This document shows, in pieces, positions 27,048-35,043 of a stretch of DNA of 64,000 nucleotides. The first letter of the stretch is position 1. Each line of letters begins with the position of its first letter. A program made the position numbers and the translations under genes. The notes under the pieces were generated by a model, which was given only the letters and a program-made list of their open reading frames with translations, was not told the DNA's origin and made no database searches. The DNA is from a virus, in IMG/VR virus record IMGVR_UViG_3300021378_000015, positions 17,341 to 81,340 of that record, one strand, 5' to 3'.

Positions 27048-28009
27048 GAGAGTCCTTCAAGCCGCAGTTTATTTATGGTAGACAAATCATAATGCTCTTT
27101 ACAATACTCGTAAAGATTCTTACCAAGCCTCATAGCCTTGGGTAATGTCATGCCCTCTACGGCCTCCTTCCATTCTTGTGGTGTGTCACACAGGATGCCT
27201 GTCTCTCCGTGCTTTATAACCTCCTTATATGGCGTTACGTTTGATGCTATGATTGCAGTACGAGTGAACCCTGCTTCAACTACTTTTAATTCAGACTTGC
27301 TTTTGTTGAACTTGGAGTCCTTCAAGGGGCTAAGGGAGACATCGAAGAACTTGTACAACTTAGCGTACTGAGTAATATCCACAGGGTTCATTCTATACTT
27401 TGCTTTTAACTTTTCTGGATAGTCCATCAGACCCATGCAATATAACTCATGGTCTTCAAACGTCATACCCATCTGCTCTAAATCTTTTTGATGTCCATTG
27501 GCTCCGAGATATCCAAAGCGAACCTTGTAGTCTTTAGGCATATCCTTTTCCCAATCAATCCATTGCTCCTCCTTTTGATGTATGGTATTCGGTATCACCC
27601 GGTATACAGCGGAAGGGTTTATGTCTTTCATTATCTCTACAAGAAACGCAGAGGGACTCCAAATCTCATCGGCTATGAGTATACTCGCCTTGATATCTTT
27701 TGACTGATGGTTCTTGTAGTATTCGTAAGCAGGATTATCCTTTGGTAGTTTCCAATAGTCATCGTTGTCTAATATAAGTTTGACATCATTGTCTACCAGA
27801 TACTGCTTGAATGCTTTATGATTGGAGACGCTAAACCTTCTTGACCCTACAAGGTTCTTGACCTTTGAAAGGTCGAACTCTTTAAGGTCATTAAAGTTTT
27901 CTATAAAGTGTATCTCCAGATCCTCCTCTTCCTTAAGTCTAAGGAAGGGTGTCATTAGCCGGTGATAGTTGATACCATTTAGGCCGTCAAGATAAATCAG
28001 CGTCATCAT
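27044..28009 (-). CDS. GT-B glycosyltransferase (GT4-like, 321 aa)
   Basis: The C-terminal half has the nucleotide-sugar-binding pattern of family-4-like enzymes: 'VRFGYLGANGHQKDLEQM', 'LKVVEAGFTRTAIIASNV', 'KHGETGILCD', a final 'WKEAVEG' helix. The N-terminal half begins 'MTLIYLDGLNGINYHRLM'. No signal or membrane segment, so cytoplasmic. Encoded among replication genes rather than beside a fibre, it may glucosylate DNA bases, a host glycan or a virion protein; the sequence does not say which. A second Met is available 3 nt downstream. Confidence 0.7.
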   Translation of the reverse strand: MMTLIYLDGLNGINYHRLMTPFLRLKEEEDLEIHFIENFNDLKEFDLSKVKNLVGSRRFSVSNHKAFKQYLVDNDVKLILDNDDYWKLPKDNPAYEYYKNHQSKDIKASILIADEIWSPSAFLVEIMKDINPSAVYRVIPNTIHQKEEQWIDWEKDMPKDYKVRFGYLGANGHQKDLEQMGMTFEDHELYCMGLMDYPEKLKAKYRMNPVDITQYAKLYKFFDVSLSPLKDSKFNKSKSELKVVEAGFTRTAIIASNVTPYKEVIKHGETGILCDTPQEWKEAVEGMTLPKAMRLGKNLYEYCKEHYDLSTINKLRLEGLS

Positions 28010-28211
28010 AATGCTCTAACAATGCGGCTCTTATTAAATCAAATTCTGTATCTATGCTTCTCTTATGCTTTCGTATGGTGTTATGCAGACGTTCAGCATC
28101 GGTACGAGCCTCACCACTGTTTGTGTGTAGGTCTTCGTACAACTCTATGGCTGCTTCCTGCATTCTTGCAGTCGCCAGGAAATAAACTTTACTTAATAGT
28201 TTCGTATCCAT
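27987..28211 (-). CDS. Hypothetical helical protein (74 aa)
   Basis: Overlaps the next downstream gene by 23 nt and its upstream RusA-like gene by 23 nt, as in many packed phage operons. Sequence is helical and charged ('ARMQEAAIELYEDLHTNSGE', 'LIRAALLEHYDDADLS'), with no recognisable family. Possibly a partner of the RusA-like resolvase, inferred from the overlap only. Confidence 0.55.
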   Translation of the reverse strand: MDTKLLSKVYFLATARMQEAAIELYEDLHTNSGEARTDAERLHNTIRKHKRSIDTEFDLIRAALLEHYDDADLS

Positions 28212-28563
28212 GCGCTTTTATTTTTGCTACAAAGGTGTCCTTGGCCACCGTCCCGTCGTAATGCGTAGACTGTGATGTGAAAAATCTAGGACTATCGTCA
28301 TCAATATAACCATTGTTTCGTAGATAATCAGCAAGAAATTTACTGCAACAAATAGCGTTATCAACATCATAACGGCAATTGTAGTAAACATGAATAGACA
28401 TAGACTCCATGTGCCACTTATCAAATCCTTCAAGAACCTTTTGGATTTTTTCCCAGTAAGTTTTTTTGTACTTTGAGCGTACCGCGTAATGCCTCCCACT
28501 GTAAAATTGATTAAGCGAAGGCGGCTTTGGTAACTCCAATTTGATTTCGGTGACTTCATCCAC
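28189..28563 (-). CDS. rusA: RusA-like Holliday junction resolvase (124 aa)
   Basis: 'LPKPPSLNQFYSGRHYAVRS' matches the start of RusA-family endonucleases, and 'YDVDNAICCSKFLADYLRNN' followed by 'GYIDDDSPRF' carries the conserved Asp residues (DVDN, DDD) that bind Mg2+. The length (124 aa) is normal for the family. The enzyme resolves four-way junctions made during recombination-dependent replication or packaging. It sits directly after the primase-helicase gene (3 nt gap). Confidence 0.85.
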   Translation of the reverse strand: MDEVTEIKLELPKPPSLNQFYSGRHYAVRSKYKKTYWEKIQKVLEGFDKWHMESMSIHVYYNCRYDVDNAICCSKFLADYLRNNGYIDDDSPRFFTSQSTHYDGTVAKDTFVAKIKAHGYETIK

Positions 28564-28566
28564 CCT

Positions 28567-30357
28567 CTAATATAAGTCTAAACTACTGTTCTTGTACGCT
28601 AAAGGAGTAAAACTTTTTTCACTACTACCAAGATTCCTAAAACCTGTACGTGAACTATTGATTTCAAGAACCACAGGATCATCCCAAGGTGTGGGTTGAC
28701 CACCGGTCTCTTGGTTACGTTGTTTACGCACATGAATCTCTGTACGTTGGCGTATATCGTAGTCGTTTGACTGCGTTTTTCTATGAAATGTGAGGAAAGA
28801 ATCGGCCCTATTCACGAACTTACCGCCGCCCTCAGTCATAGCAGCACTCGGTGCTACAGGCAATCCATCGGGGCCTTTAATTCTTTGAGCCTCAGTAACC
28901 GAGTGGGTGTTCAGCCACACTGCCATGTTGTTGTTGACACTAAAGGTGAGTAGTTCTGATGCGGCCTCGTAGTGATACTCATGAGAAGATAGTTGAGCGT
29001 TCTTTGATATGGTTGTCTTCAATGAGTTGTAAGGGTCAATCAGTATACCATCATAAGGCTCTTGTCGTATAAGTTTCTCAGCGAATACTATAAGGTCGGT
29101 GTAACTATACACTTGATTGTTATTTATAATCGTAAAATGTTTGTTCACCCACTTGTATGCGGCTACTCTTTCCTCATAGTGCATGTCACTAACAGGTACA
29201 TCAACTAAGAACTCCATAAGCCTCATCTTAACAGCGGCAGTTCTGTTCTCGGAAGAATATATAATCCATCTCCAATTGTGTAGTACAGATGCTGTCACCA
29301 TTAGATACAAAGCCATTGTTGTCTTACCAACATTACTGTGACCATTGATAATAGTAAACTCTTTCTTAAACAAGTAGTACTTATCTAGGTTTGTTAGCCC
29401 GGTGGTAAGTCCCTTCTCTATCTTACCTGTTGCGAAATCATTTATCCATTCCAGATCAGTGGCATCCGAAGATATAAAAGACATGTCTCCATCGTTGATA
29501 CGGAACTCTCTTTTAATCTTGTTCTCGTCATCAATAATCTCACGGATAGGCATGGTCTTACCCTGGTTGATGCCGTCACCCATAGTCTTACGTGCTAGGT
29601 CTATGTCTTGTACATCTCTACGTACAAGTTCACGCTCCATAACACGCAGTGCTTCGTCCTCTTCCATCCTTCCTGCGGCGATGTATCCACCACACAATAT
29701 GGAAGCACGTAAAAGCGTACGATGTTTATCTCCATCATCAGCCTTGCGTATCATGTGTACTACAATATCTAACTTCTCGTAGTCGGTGTATGCCTCACGC
29801 TGTACTACCTCTTGATGCTCACTGCCTTCTGAAAGCATTAGCCCAAACACATGAGGGTCTTCATTACTTACAAGGTCTGGGTCATAACTTTCAAAGCAAG
29901 CACGCGAAAGATTTATTCCAGAAGGGTCAACCTCTAGTCCATATGTTCTATCGAAGTAGGCTTGCAACGCACGGAAGTGATCACGGTGTCTCTCGGGATT
30001 TGTAACCTGTACAAGTGCTTTCAATCCGTCTCCACTCGGAGACGTCCAACAGGCACGTATGTAATCATCGGTGCCAAGTAATGACTTGTAATCCTCTACA
30101 TCTATATGGTCAAAGTCCAATACTATTATACCGCTATGCCCCAGGATCTGGCTGTCTCTTCTGCCTTCAAATACACCAGAGAACAGTGCGATAGGCAGGG
30201 TTTTCTTTACATCCTTATTGCCTGCTCTAACTTGCTCGACCTTGGCTTGACTTTTTCCTTCACGTATACGTGTGAGGGATTCATCTAGTGTTGTGTAATG
30301 TGGGTTATCTATATCCGTTACAGACGGAAACATTGTGATTGTCTCACTTGAACTCAT
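28567..30357 (-). CDS. Primase-helicase fusion: BT4734/VirE-like N-terminal domain + DnaB/RecA-type helicase (596 aa)
   Basis: Residues ~1-170 resemble the VirE N-terminal/BT4734-like domain of Bacteroidetes elements ('SGIIVLDFDHIDVEDY', 'CWTSPSGDGLKALVQV'), which has an archaeo-eukaryotic-primase-like fold. Residues ~310-560 are a RecA-fold helicase: Walker A 'NGHSNVGKTT' near residue 340, Walker B 'YDGILIDPYN' near 437, then 'AVWLNTHSV'. The layout suggests one protein that primes and unwinds at the replication fork, like T7 gp4 in concept but with unrelated primase family. No separate DNA polymerase is seen in this window, so host replicase may be recruited. Confidence 0.8.
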   Translation of the reverse strand: MSSSETITMFPSVTDIDNPHYTTLDESLTRIREGKSQAKVEQVRAGNKDVKKTLPIALFSGVFEGRRDSQILGHSGIIVLDFDHIDVEDYKSLLGTDDYIRACWTSPSGDGLKALVQVTNPERHRDHFRALQAYFDRTYGLEVDPSGINLSRACFESYDPDLVSNEDPHVFGLMLSEGSEHQEVVQREAYTDYEKLDIVVHMIRKADDGDKHRTLLRASILCGGYIAAGRMEEDEALRVMERELVRRDVQDIDLARKTMGDGINQGKTMPIREIIDDENKIKREFRINDGDMSFISSDATDLEWINDFATGKIEKGLTTGLTNLDKYYLFKKEFTIINGHSNVGKTTMALYLMVTASVLHNWRWIIYSSENRTAAVKMRLMEFLVDVPVSDMHYEERVAAYKWVNKHFTIINNNQVYSYTDLIVFAEKLIRQEPYDGILIDPYNSLKTTISKNAQLSSHEYHYEAASELLTFSVNNNMAVWLNTHSVTEAQRIKGPDGLPVAPSAAMTEGGGKFVNRADSFLTFHRKTQSNDYDIRQRTEIHVRKQRNQETGGQPTPWDDPVVLEINSSRTGFRNLGSSEKSFTPLAYKNSSLDLY

Positions 30358-30640
30358 TGTCGTAGTCTTTTTCTTTGTGAATCTCTGAGTACCCTACTAT
30401 CTCTTTGCTATTGATTTTGTATACTCTGAAGTTTAGTTTCTTGGCTGTAAGTTTTGTAAGGCCCTCTAAAAATTCTAATGCTTTCTTATCCTTATTCAAA
30501 CCCTTAAGGTCTTTCGCTCTGCTCACACACTCTAGCCCTTTCCATTTATTGGTATACATTTTTTTGCCACGCTTGGTCTGCCATATAATGTCTACATTAT
30601 AGTAGTGTATAGGTTGCTTCTCACTTAAGTCCCATTCCAT
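30344..30640 (-). CDS. Hypothetical protein (98 aa)
   Basis: Basic, mixed alpha/beta ('KMYTNKWKGLECVSRAKDLK', 'AKKLNFRVYKINSKEIVGYS'). Overlaps the helicase start by 14 nt and the end of the sulfotransferase by 20 nt, so it is a real member of the operon. No family recognised. Possible helicase accessory by position. Confidence 0.55.
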   Translation of the reverse strand: MEWDLSEKQPIHYYNVDIIWQTKRGKKMYTNKWKGLECVSRAKDLKGLNKDKKALEFLEGLTKLTAKKLNFRVYKINSKEIVGYSEIHKEKDYDNEFK

Positions 30641-31259
30641 ATGCTATCCTGTCGTTGTACATTTTTATGTCATCTTCATACAAGATTTCAAAAACCTTCT
30701 TGGCCTCATCGCCTAGACTCCAGATCTTAGAGTTGGTAGCATTAGTTTTAAACAGCGGAATGGTTTCTCCAATGCGCTCACAAACATACTGCCAATCCTC
30801 CTCGATGTTTTCAACCACGCCTAGCCACATGTCATCTTCCATCCATTCAACCTGCTGATACTTAAGGTAGGGCTTACTCCAGAACTTGTCAAAGAAATGA
30901 AACTGCATGAGCATATCCCTTGTTATTATTTTGTCTTCCGGGGCAGGGAAGTTGCCTGTCTCGTCAAACACCCACGCAACACTGGGGTTATTCCTGTAGT
31001 GGTAATCGCAGTTGTATACATAGTGTGATATAAATCTTCTCTCCGGATTTCTGACAAACCCAAACTTAAAGTACTCGTTCCACCTATCTTCACCGGCTAT
31101 CTTTTTGATAGTAGCCATTGTCTCGTGACCAAATGGTGGACTATTATTATCCATGACCATTGCCTCTGGGTCTAGTTTAAGCAGTGCTTCCTCCATTGAG
31201 GTGCTTGCGTTCTTCGGAATCTTTACGAAGATGAACTTAAATTTGTCTGATATAATCAT
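30621..31259 (-). CDS. Sulfotransferase family protein (212 aa)
   Basis: 'FKFIFVKIPKNASTSMEEAL' is the 5'-phosphosulfate loop and 'FGFVRNPERRFISHYVY' the 3'-phosphate motif of PAPS-dependent sulfotransferases; 'FPAPEDKIITRDM' and 'KVFEILYEDDIKMY' fit the family's later helices. It differs from the one at 2942 in length and most of the sequence, so they are distant relatives. It is expressed with replication genes, suggesting modification of a host or early product instead of the fibre. Overlaps the upstream gene by 4 nt. Confidence 0.85.
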   Translation of the reverse strand: MIISDKFKFIFVKIPKNASTSMEEALLKLDPEAMVMDNNSPPFGHETMATIKKIAGEDRWNEYFKFGFVRNPERRFISHYVYNCDYHYRNNPSVAWVFDETGNFPAPEDKIITRDMLMQFHFFDKFWSKPYLKYQQVEWMEDDMWLGVVENIEEDWQYVCERIGETIPLFKTNATNSKIWSLGDEAKKVFEILYEDDIKMYNDRIAYGMGLK

Positions 31260-31705
31260 ACCTTGGTTACATTTACTATTTCATATTTATCTAACGTCTC
31301 AGTGTTGTTGGTGTATAATACTACTCGGTACACTAGGGACTTATTCTTCTCACGTGTGTGGGCAAGCGCCTGATCCAGGATAACTGAACCCTCTTCATAC
31401 TTGCTTACATACAAGGGGTTAATAGGCTTACCATTGCTGAACACATCCATGTTCTTGTTATGCACCCTTAGACCTGCTATCACGGTACTGTGGTGTCTAT
31501 TAAATACACTGCCCATATAGGACATGGTAAGTCTTGTGTTCTCTTTTAGATAAGCCCATATCATCTGCCTAGTTTCCACTAACTCTCTATCCCTTCTGCT
31601 CATTGTTAAACTTTCCTTGTGTGCTCGGTTAATCTTCGAGAACACAGAGGTCGCTAGGGTTATAGCGTTCTGCTCTATGCTTCTTTCTATTTGATACTCA
31701 GTCAT
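31256..31705 (-). CDS. DnaA domain IV-like DNA-binding protein (149 aa)
   Basis: The segment 'SRRDRELVETRQMIWAYLKE' followed by 'TRLTMSYMGSVFNRHHSTVI' matches the C-terminal helix-turn-helix of bacterial DnaA: a basic loop, the RQ helix and the HSTV signature (usually DHTTV or DHSTV). The AAA+ domain of DnaA is absent. It would bind DnaA-box-like sites and might recruit replication proteins to the phage origin or titrate host boxes. Candidate targets are the TTTAACA repeats at 42075-42120. Couples with its neighbours through 4-nt overlaps. Confidence 0.75.
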   Translation of the reverse strand: MTEYQIERSIEQNAITLATSVFSKINRAHKESLTMSRRDRELVETRQMIWAYLKENTRLTMSYMGSVFNRHHSTVIAGLRVHNKNMDVFSNGKPINPLYVSKYEEGSVILDQALAHTREKNKSLVYRVVLYTNNTETLDKYEIVNVTKV

Positions 31706-31929
31706 ATTAGTTTTTCATTTCTCAAGTAACTAATAGAGGATGAGTCCAACTCAATGTTGTTGAGCATCCATGTAATGTATGACCTAGGTACATCTTTGAG
31801 CGATTGACCTTTGTAGCGACCAACCAATAACCGCCCATCACTTCTTCTGAATGGTTGCAGTTTCTTCATTGGTATCGCATTATTATTGAGAGAGGTATTG
31901 TTCATCTCTCTTAGTTGAGACTTATTCAT
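31702..31929 (-). CDS. DUF3820-like small protein (75 aa)
   Basis: 'RRSDGRLLVGRYKGQSLKDV' then 'PRSYITWMLNN' matches the short 'G+YKG..+.DVP..Y+.W+L' pattern of DUF3820 proteins, which are often seen next to or fused to exonucleases. Alone at 75 aa it has no catalytic residues that I can identify. An N-terminal Asn-rich region precedes the domain. Overlaps both neighbours (ATGA, TAATG types). Confidence 0.6.
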   Translation of the reverse strand: MNKSQLREMNNTSLNNNAIPMKKLQPFRRSDGRLLVGRYKGQSLKDVPRSYITWMLNNIELDSSSISYLRNEKLI

Positions 31930-32156
31930 TACTTGTCAATTATAATTCGTTTGTAATACTCTGGCACTAGCCTTTTGATTTCCCTGTACAGCACAGCCTC
32001 TGCTTCCTTAAGTTCCTTCTTTGTTCTTTTATCACCCTTACCTTTAGTACCAAACGAAGTGTGCAGTGTCGCTAATTTCTCTAACTGCTCATCCACTTGC
32101 GCGCGTACAAGAGTGCACATGTTGGCGCGATACGCGCTCTTACATATCTTGTCCAT
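31929..32156 (-). CDS. Hypothetical basic protein (75 aa)
   Basis: Charged and helical: 'VRAQVDEQLEKLATLHTSFG', then 'KGKGDKRTKKELKEAEAVLY' and a C-terminal 'YYKRIIIDK'. No family recognised. Start and stop overlap neighbouring genes by one base each, so it is translated within the operon. A DNA- or RNA-binding role is possible from its charge. Confidence 0.55.
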   Translation of the reverse strand: MDKICKSAYRANMCTLVRAQVDEQLEKLATLHTSFGTKGKGDKRTKKELKEAEAVLYREIKRLVPEYYKRIIIDK

Positions 32157-32764
32157 TATTCTTTCAGATTAAATTCGAAATGATTCTTGAAGGGATCTCT
32201 GCTAGAACTGGTGCGCATGTCTATAGCATACACGTCATCAAACTCTTGATAGACTAGGTACTCTCTGCTCTCAAGTAATTCCCTCATGGATGCCCATCCA
32301 TTTGCAACGTGCTTGTGCTCTGCCTTAATCAGTTTGGGTCGCAACGCACCCTCGTATGCAACTTGATTAAGGATAACCAAGTCATGCCCTTCGGTGTCGA
32401 TTTTTAAGAAGTCGATCTGGCTTATACCAGACTCCTTTATCATGTCGTCATAGGTAATTGATTCAACTAACCTTGACTCCACTAGGTTCTTGTTGCCCTT
32501 GAGAGTGTACTCAGAGAACGAACTCATGCCCGCAAAGTCTCTGTCTTTTTCAATGACAGACTGCTTGAATACATCCATCTGTCTTGAGCCTCTACTCACA
32601 TCAATCGCGCAGTTCATGTACGTTACACCATCGTGCTTCTCTAAGTTGTTTAGGTACTCTTGTACCGGCTCAATGATAACTCCTGTCCACCCATTCTTAC
32701 CTAGGTCATTCAGTGTGTTAAAATCACAACTACCTATCTCAACAAAACATTTAGTAGCACTCAT
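32156..32764 (-). CDS. FkbM-family SAM-dependent methyltransferase (202 aa)
   Basis: 'CFVEIGSCDFNTLNDL' is a SAM-binding glycine-type motif and 'IDFLKIDTEGHDLVIL' the hallmark FkbM motif. The ORF is open further upstream (32830), but ATG at 32764 puts the SAM motif at the N-terminus as in the family and leaves only a 14-nt overlap with the preceding gene, so I prefer it. Family members O-methylate sugars or small molecules. With the sulfotransferase and glycosyltransferase in the same operon it may decorate a glycan. Confidence 0.8.
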   Translation of the reverse strand: MSATKCFVEIGSCDFNTLNDLGKNGWTGVIIEPVQEYLNNLEKHDGVTYMNCAIDVSRGSRQMDVFKQSVIEKDRDFAGMSSFSEYTLKGNKNLVESRLVESITYDDMIKESGISQIDFLKIDTEGHDLVILNQVAYEGALRPKLIKAEHKHVANGWASMRELLESREYLVYQEFDDVYAIDMRTSSSRDPFKNHFEFNLKE

Positions 32765-33206
32765 GAAGCGTCTCTGATTTGTGATAGTACTCATCGGGTG
32801 CAAAATATATGTAAGGCAACAGCGTTTCACCTTCGGGTGTGACCGCCCCTCGTCTCTTTCTTTTATACCAATCGGGGTGTCCTTCTAACATATCCAATTG
32901 TTTAAGTTCATCCTCCGATACTAAGTATAGTTCTACATCTACGTTGAATCCAACACCAGGCTTCTCTACGAGAAAGGGTAGTCCTGATCCATGTACTACC
33001 ATAGGGTATTGTCTCTCTGTCTTTGCATTCGAAACGTATACAGCATTGCTTAGTAGTATGTTGTTACCAAAGCCACGCTTCAGTGTACCGTATACAGCGA
33101 TTAGAATATCACGCAGTTCTTCGTTATCACTTCCTTGTACCACCACTCTACGTCCTCCTTCTGCTTCGCGCTGAAGATTGGGTTTATTCCTTTGTTTAGT
33201 TGCCAT
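32751..33206 (-). CDS. Gamma-glutamylcyclotransferase-like protein (151 aa)
   Basis: 'DILIAVYGTLKRGFGNNILL' is the YGTL(R/K)xG motif of the GGCT/AIG2 fold, with a plausible catalytic Glu in 'LDMLEGHPDWYKR' where the family has 'LDxLEG...Y.R'. It would cleave gamma-glutamyl amines to 5-oxoproline. Class II amidotransferase (38384) and a GS-like amidoligase (39319) lie in the same strand block; these three families are known to travel together in peptide-modification gene clusters. Confidence 0.8.
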   Translation of the reverse strand: MATKQRNKPNLQREAEGGRRVVVQGSDNEELRDILIAVYGTLKRGFGNNILLSNAVYVSNAKTERQYPMVVHGSGLPFLVEKPGVGFNVDVELYLVSEDELKQLDMLEGHPDWYKRKRRGAVTPEGETLLPYIYFAPDEYYHKSETLHECY

Positions 33207-33298
33207 CTTTTTTTTCGTCTATTGTATTTAATGTTATAAGTGCGCACACTGTGTTGACCACCAGCCGTCTTTCTTTTATCTCCAAAGTTTCCATTCAT
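33101..33298 (-). CDS. Short basic ORF overlapping the GGCT gene (65 aa), possibly its 5' frameshift partner
   Basis: The first ~35 codons ('MNGNFGDKRKTAGGQHSVRT' onwards) lie in the gap before the GGCT gene; the rest overlap it in another frame. An A8 run sits just before the GGCT ATG, with the zero-frame codons reading CGA AAA AAA AGA, which would suit a -1 slip into the GGCT frame. It may be a separate small gene, a frameshifted leader or a chance ORF; evidence is thin. Confidence 0.3.
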   Translation of the reverse strand: MNGNFGDKRKTAGGQHSVRTYNIKYNRRKKRWQLNKGINPIFSAKQKEDVEWWYKEVITKNCVIF

Positions 33299-33317
33299 AA
33301 TGTAAAGTATTAATGCA

Positions 33318-33370
33318 GGGAGGGGCCCTTGAACAGGGGAGTTTTGCTTAACATGATTGAATCCCCTCCC
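33318..33370 (-). other. Large intergenic hairpin
   Basis: GGGAGGGG (33318-33325) pairs with CCCCTCCC (33363-33370), with an inner CCC/GGG hairpin. It lies between the SSB-like gene and the next minus-strand gene. There is no U-run after the stem on the minus strand, so it could be an attenuator or mRNA stabiliser rather than a simple terminator. Confidence 0.5.
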
Positions 33371-33383
33371 TTACATTAGTAAT

Positions 33384-33665
33384 TTAGAACGGCAATCCGT
33401 CGTTGCCTTGAGCCACTGCTTTAGCGGCTTGGCTTTGAGTGTTCGCTCCCCCGTTTGCACGTGGGTTGAACACACTCGTGAATGCAGTTCCGTCGGTCTT
33501 AATGATGAAGTCCACGTTCACATTACCTGCGCCCGTTAGATACTTCTTCATCTCATCCAACTGATCTTCCTTGAAAGAGATGTTGTACTTGACAACACCA
33601 CTATCAAACTCTTTGCGTTCGCCTACATATCCCATGTAAACTCCCTTGCTTTGTTGTTGTGACAT
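33384..33665 (-). CDS. Single-stranded-DNA-binding-like protein (93 aa)
   Basis: The C-terminus 'AKAVAQGNDGLPF' mimics the acidic-then-LPF tip by which SSB proteins recruit partners. The preceding ~80 residues are beta-rich ('KGVYMGYVGERKEFDSGVVK', 'NVNVDFIIKTDGTAFTSVFN'), compatible with a small OB-like fold. The ORF extends upstream to 33728, but ATG at 33665 ('MSQQQSKG') avoids overlapping the exonuclease gene. Context (annealing protein and RecE-like nuclease directly upstream) supports a role in recombination or replication. Confidence 0.65.
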   Translation of the reverse strand: MSQQQSKGVYMGYVGERKEFDSGVVKYNISFKEDQLDEMKKYLTGAGNVNVDFIIKTDGTAFTSVFNPRANGGANTQSQAAKAVAQGNDGLPF

Positions 33666-33678
33666 AGCAATTGATTGA

Positions 33679-34458
33679 TTAAATTTCCCCTTGTAAAAAG
33701 AACGTAGTCGATGGCTTGTCATTCTCATAATGTTCCTTGATTATGCTCAAGGCACGAGCCACTTTACGTCTACCAGAGTCAAGGGTTTCCTCTGATGCTT
33801 TATATACTGCTGGTAAATACGGGTATGCTTTCTCCTGCACTACCCAATAGAAATCCTTTACTCCGAATGCGTGTGTGTATAGGAATGCTTGTATGTCGTA
33901 TCCGAATACACGTACATCTCTCGGGAATCCCTTCACGCTACGAGAAGACTTACTGTCTGCTATGAATCCTTTGCCGAGGCAGTCAAGGAAACCGCGGAAG
34001 GGAACTACCTCCCCGCCAATTTCAAGTTCTTGTAAGAACTCTACTTGATAGTCGCCATCTAGGTATATGTTCAGCACCTTCGATTCATCGAGCCTTGTTA
34101 TCATGTCGATGCATTGTTGGTAGTCCTCTATAGATACAACAGTCTTGTCTTTTGCTTTTGTTTTTTCTTCAGCCTTCCATTCCTTGTACACTTTCGTGAC
34201 ACGAGGGTTCTTGCCTCCGACTTCTTTGATAATCTCAGTGTCATCCATGACGTGAAACTGATTGTCAAACTTGTGAGGCTCAAACAAAAGACAATCGTAA
34301 GCACTCCCAAAAGTGAGTGCCTCCGATTCCTTACGCAACTTGCCTTGCATATATAATTCAAACAGCGCAATGTCTTGCAGTGCATGCTTGATTGAAGAGT
34401 ACGATAGGTACTTCTTTCCTGTCTTCTTTACTAAAGACTCAAACCATCCATGAGTCAT
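33679..34458 (-). CDS. RecE-like PD-(D/E)XK exonuclease (259 aa)
   Basis: 'YLSYSSIKHALQDIALFELY' and 'LTFGSAYDCLLFEPHKFDNQ' match the N-terminal part of the exonuclease VIII/Cas4-like nuclease group. The catalytic core is 'FRGFLDCLGKGFIADSKSSR' (Asp, then DxK) followed by a Tyr/Gln helix 'YDIQAFLYTHAF'. It would resect double-strand ends to give 3' overhangs for the annealing protein encoded by the adjacent gene, the same pairing as RecE-RecT. Overlaps that gene by 4 nt. Confidence 0.8.
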   Translation of the reverse strand: MTHGWFESLVKKTGKKYLSYSSIKHALQDIALFELYMQGKLRKESEALTFGSAYDCLLFEPHKFDNQFHVMDDTEIIKEVGGKNPRVTKVYKEWKAEEKTKAKDKTVVSIEDYQQCIDMITRLDESKVLNIYLDGDYQVEFLQELEIGGEVVPFRGFLDCLGKGFIADSKSSRSVKGFPRDVRVFGYDIQAFLYTHAFGVKDFYWVVQEKAYPYLPAVYKASEETLDSGRRKVARALSIIKEHYENDKPSTTFFLQGEI

Positions 34459-34991
34459 ACTAACTTCTCTAACTTAGAAATCTGAGAAGCAGTCATGGTG
34501 CCTTTGTATTTGTCTTGTATCGCAGTGAAGCGTGTGTTACGATCAGGCTTGTTCTTACCTGCCTTGATGTACTCCACTGACTTCTTGAATATCTCGTTGA
34601 GACTTTCCTTACTTTTGGGTGCAGGCTCCCCTTCCTTAGCGATTGCCATGCCTACCTCATCAGCCGTAGCGATTGATGTCTCTATCCCTATACCTAAGAA
34701 CCCAAGGGCTCTACCTACAGCGGACGTTTCACAATTCTCTACGTATGAGGTTTGATTGATTCGAGAGGAACTCTTGTCCTCTTGCGCCATACCTTGAGCC
34801 ACTACGTTTCCGTCAGCGTTTGATATGGTTGCTTGTATGACACATGACTCTGGATCCAGGTGTAGCACCTGTGTTTCCAATGAGAAATTTTTGTACTCTG
34901 ATAGAGTACGGAATGCAATGACACGTTGATTAACCTCAACGTACTGCTTGCCTTTGATGTTCGTTGTTTTGAACTGATAAGTGTTAGACAT
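34455..34991 (-). CDS. Single-strand annealing protein-like (Rad52/Erf-type, 178 aa)
   Basis: 'QTSYVENCETSAVGRALGFL' followed by 'GIGIETSIATADEVGMAIA' is a highly conserved block in phage annealing-protein-like families that lie beside RecE-type nucleases. The N-terminal half is beta-rich ('VEVNQRVIAFRTLSEYKNFS'). The ORF is open to 35042, but that start precedes the promoter at 35012-35043; ATG at 34991 ('MSNTYQF') lies downstream of it and is preferred. Function inferred: annealing of complementary strands in recombination. Confidence 0.7.
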   Translation of the reverse strand: MSNTYQFKTTNIKGKQYVEVNQRVIAFRTLSEYKNFSLETQVLHLDPESCVIQATISNADGNVVAQGMAQEDKSSSRINQTSYVENCETSAVGRALGFLGIGIETSIATADEVGMAIAKEGEPAPKSKESLNEIFKKSVEYIKAGKNKPDRNTRFTAIQDKYKGTMTASQISKLEKLV

Positions 34992-35011
34992 AGTATAAAA
35001 TTTAATTGATT

Positions 35012-35043
35012 CAAATTTACAGTATCCACATTTAACTAACAAA
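35012..35043 (-). promoter_or_regulatory. Strong Bacteroidetes promoter for the recombination operon
   Basis: On the minus strand TTTG (35040-35043) is separated by exactly 20 nt from TAAATTTG (35012-35019), matching both boxes (-33 TTTG, -7 TAnnTTTG) at consensus spacing. Transcription would start ~10 nt before the ATG at 34991. This is the best promoter match in the window. Confidence 0.8.
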
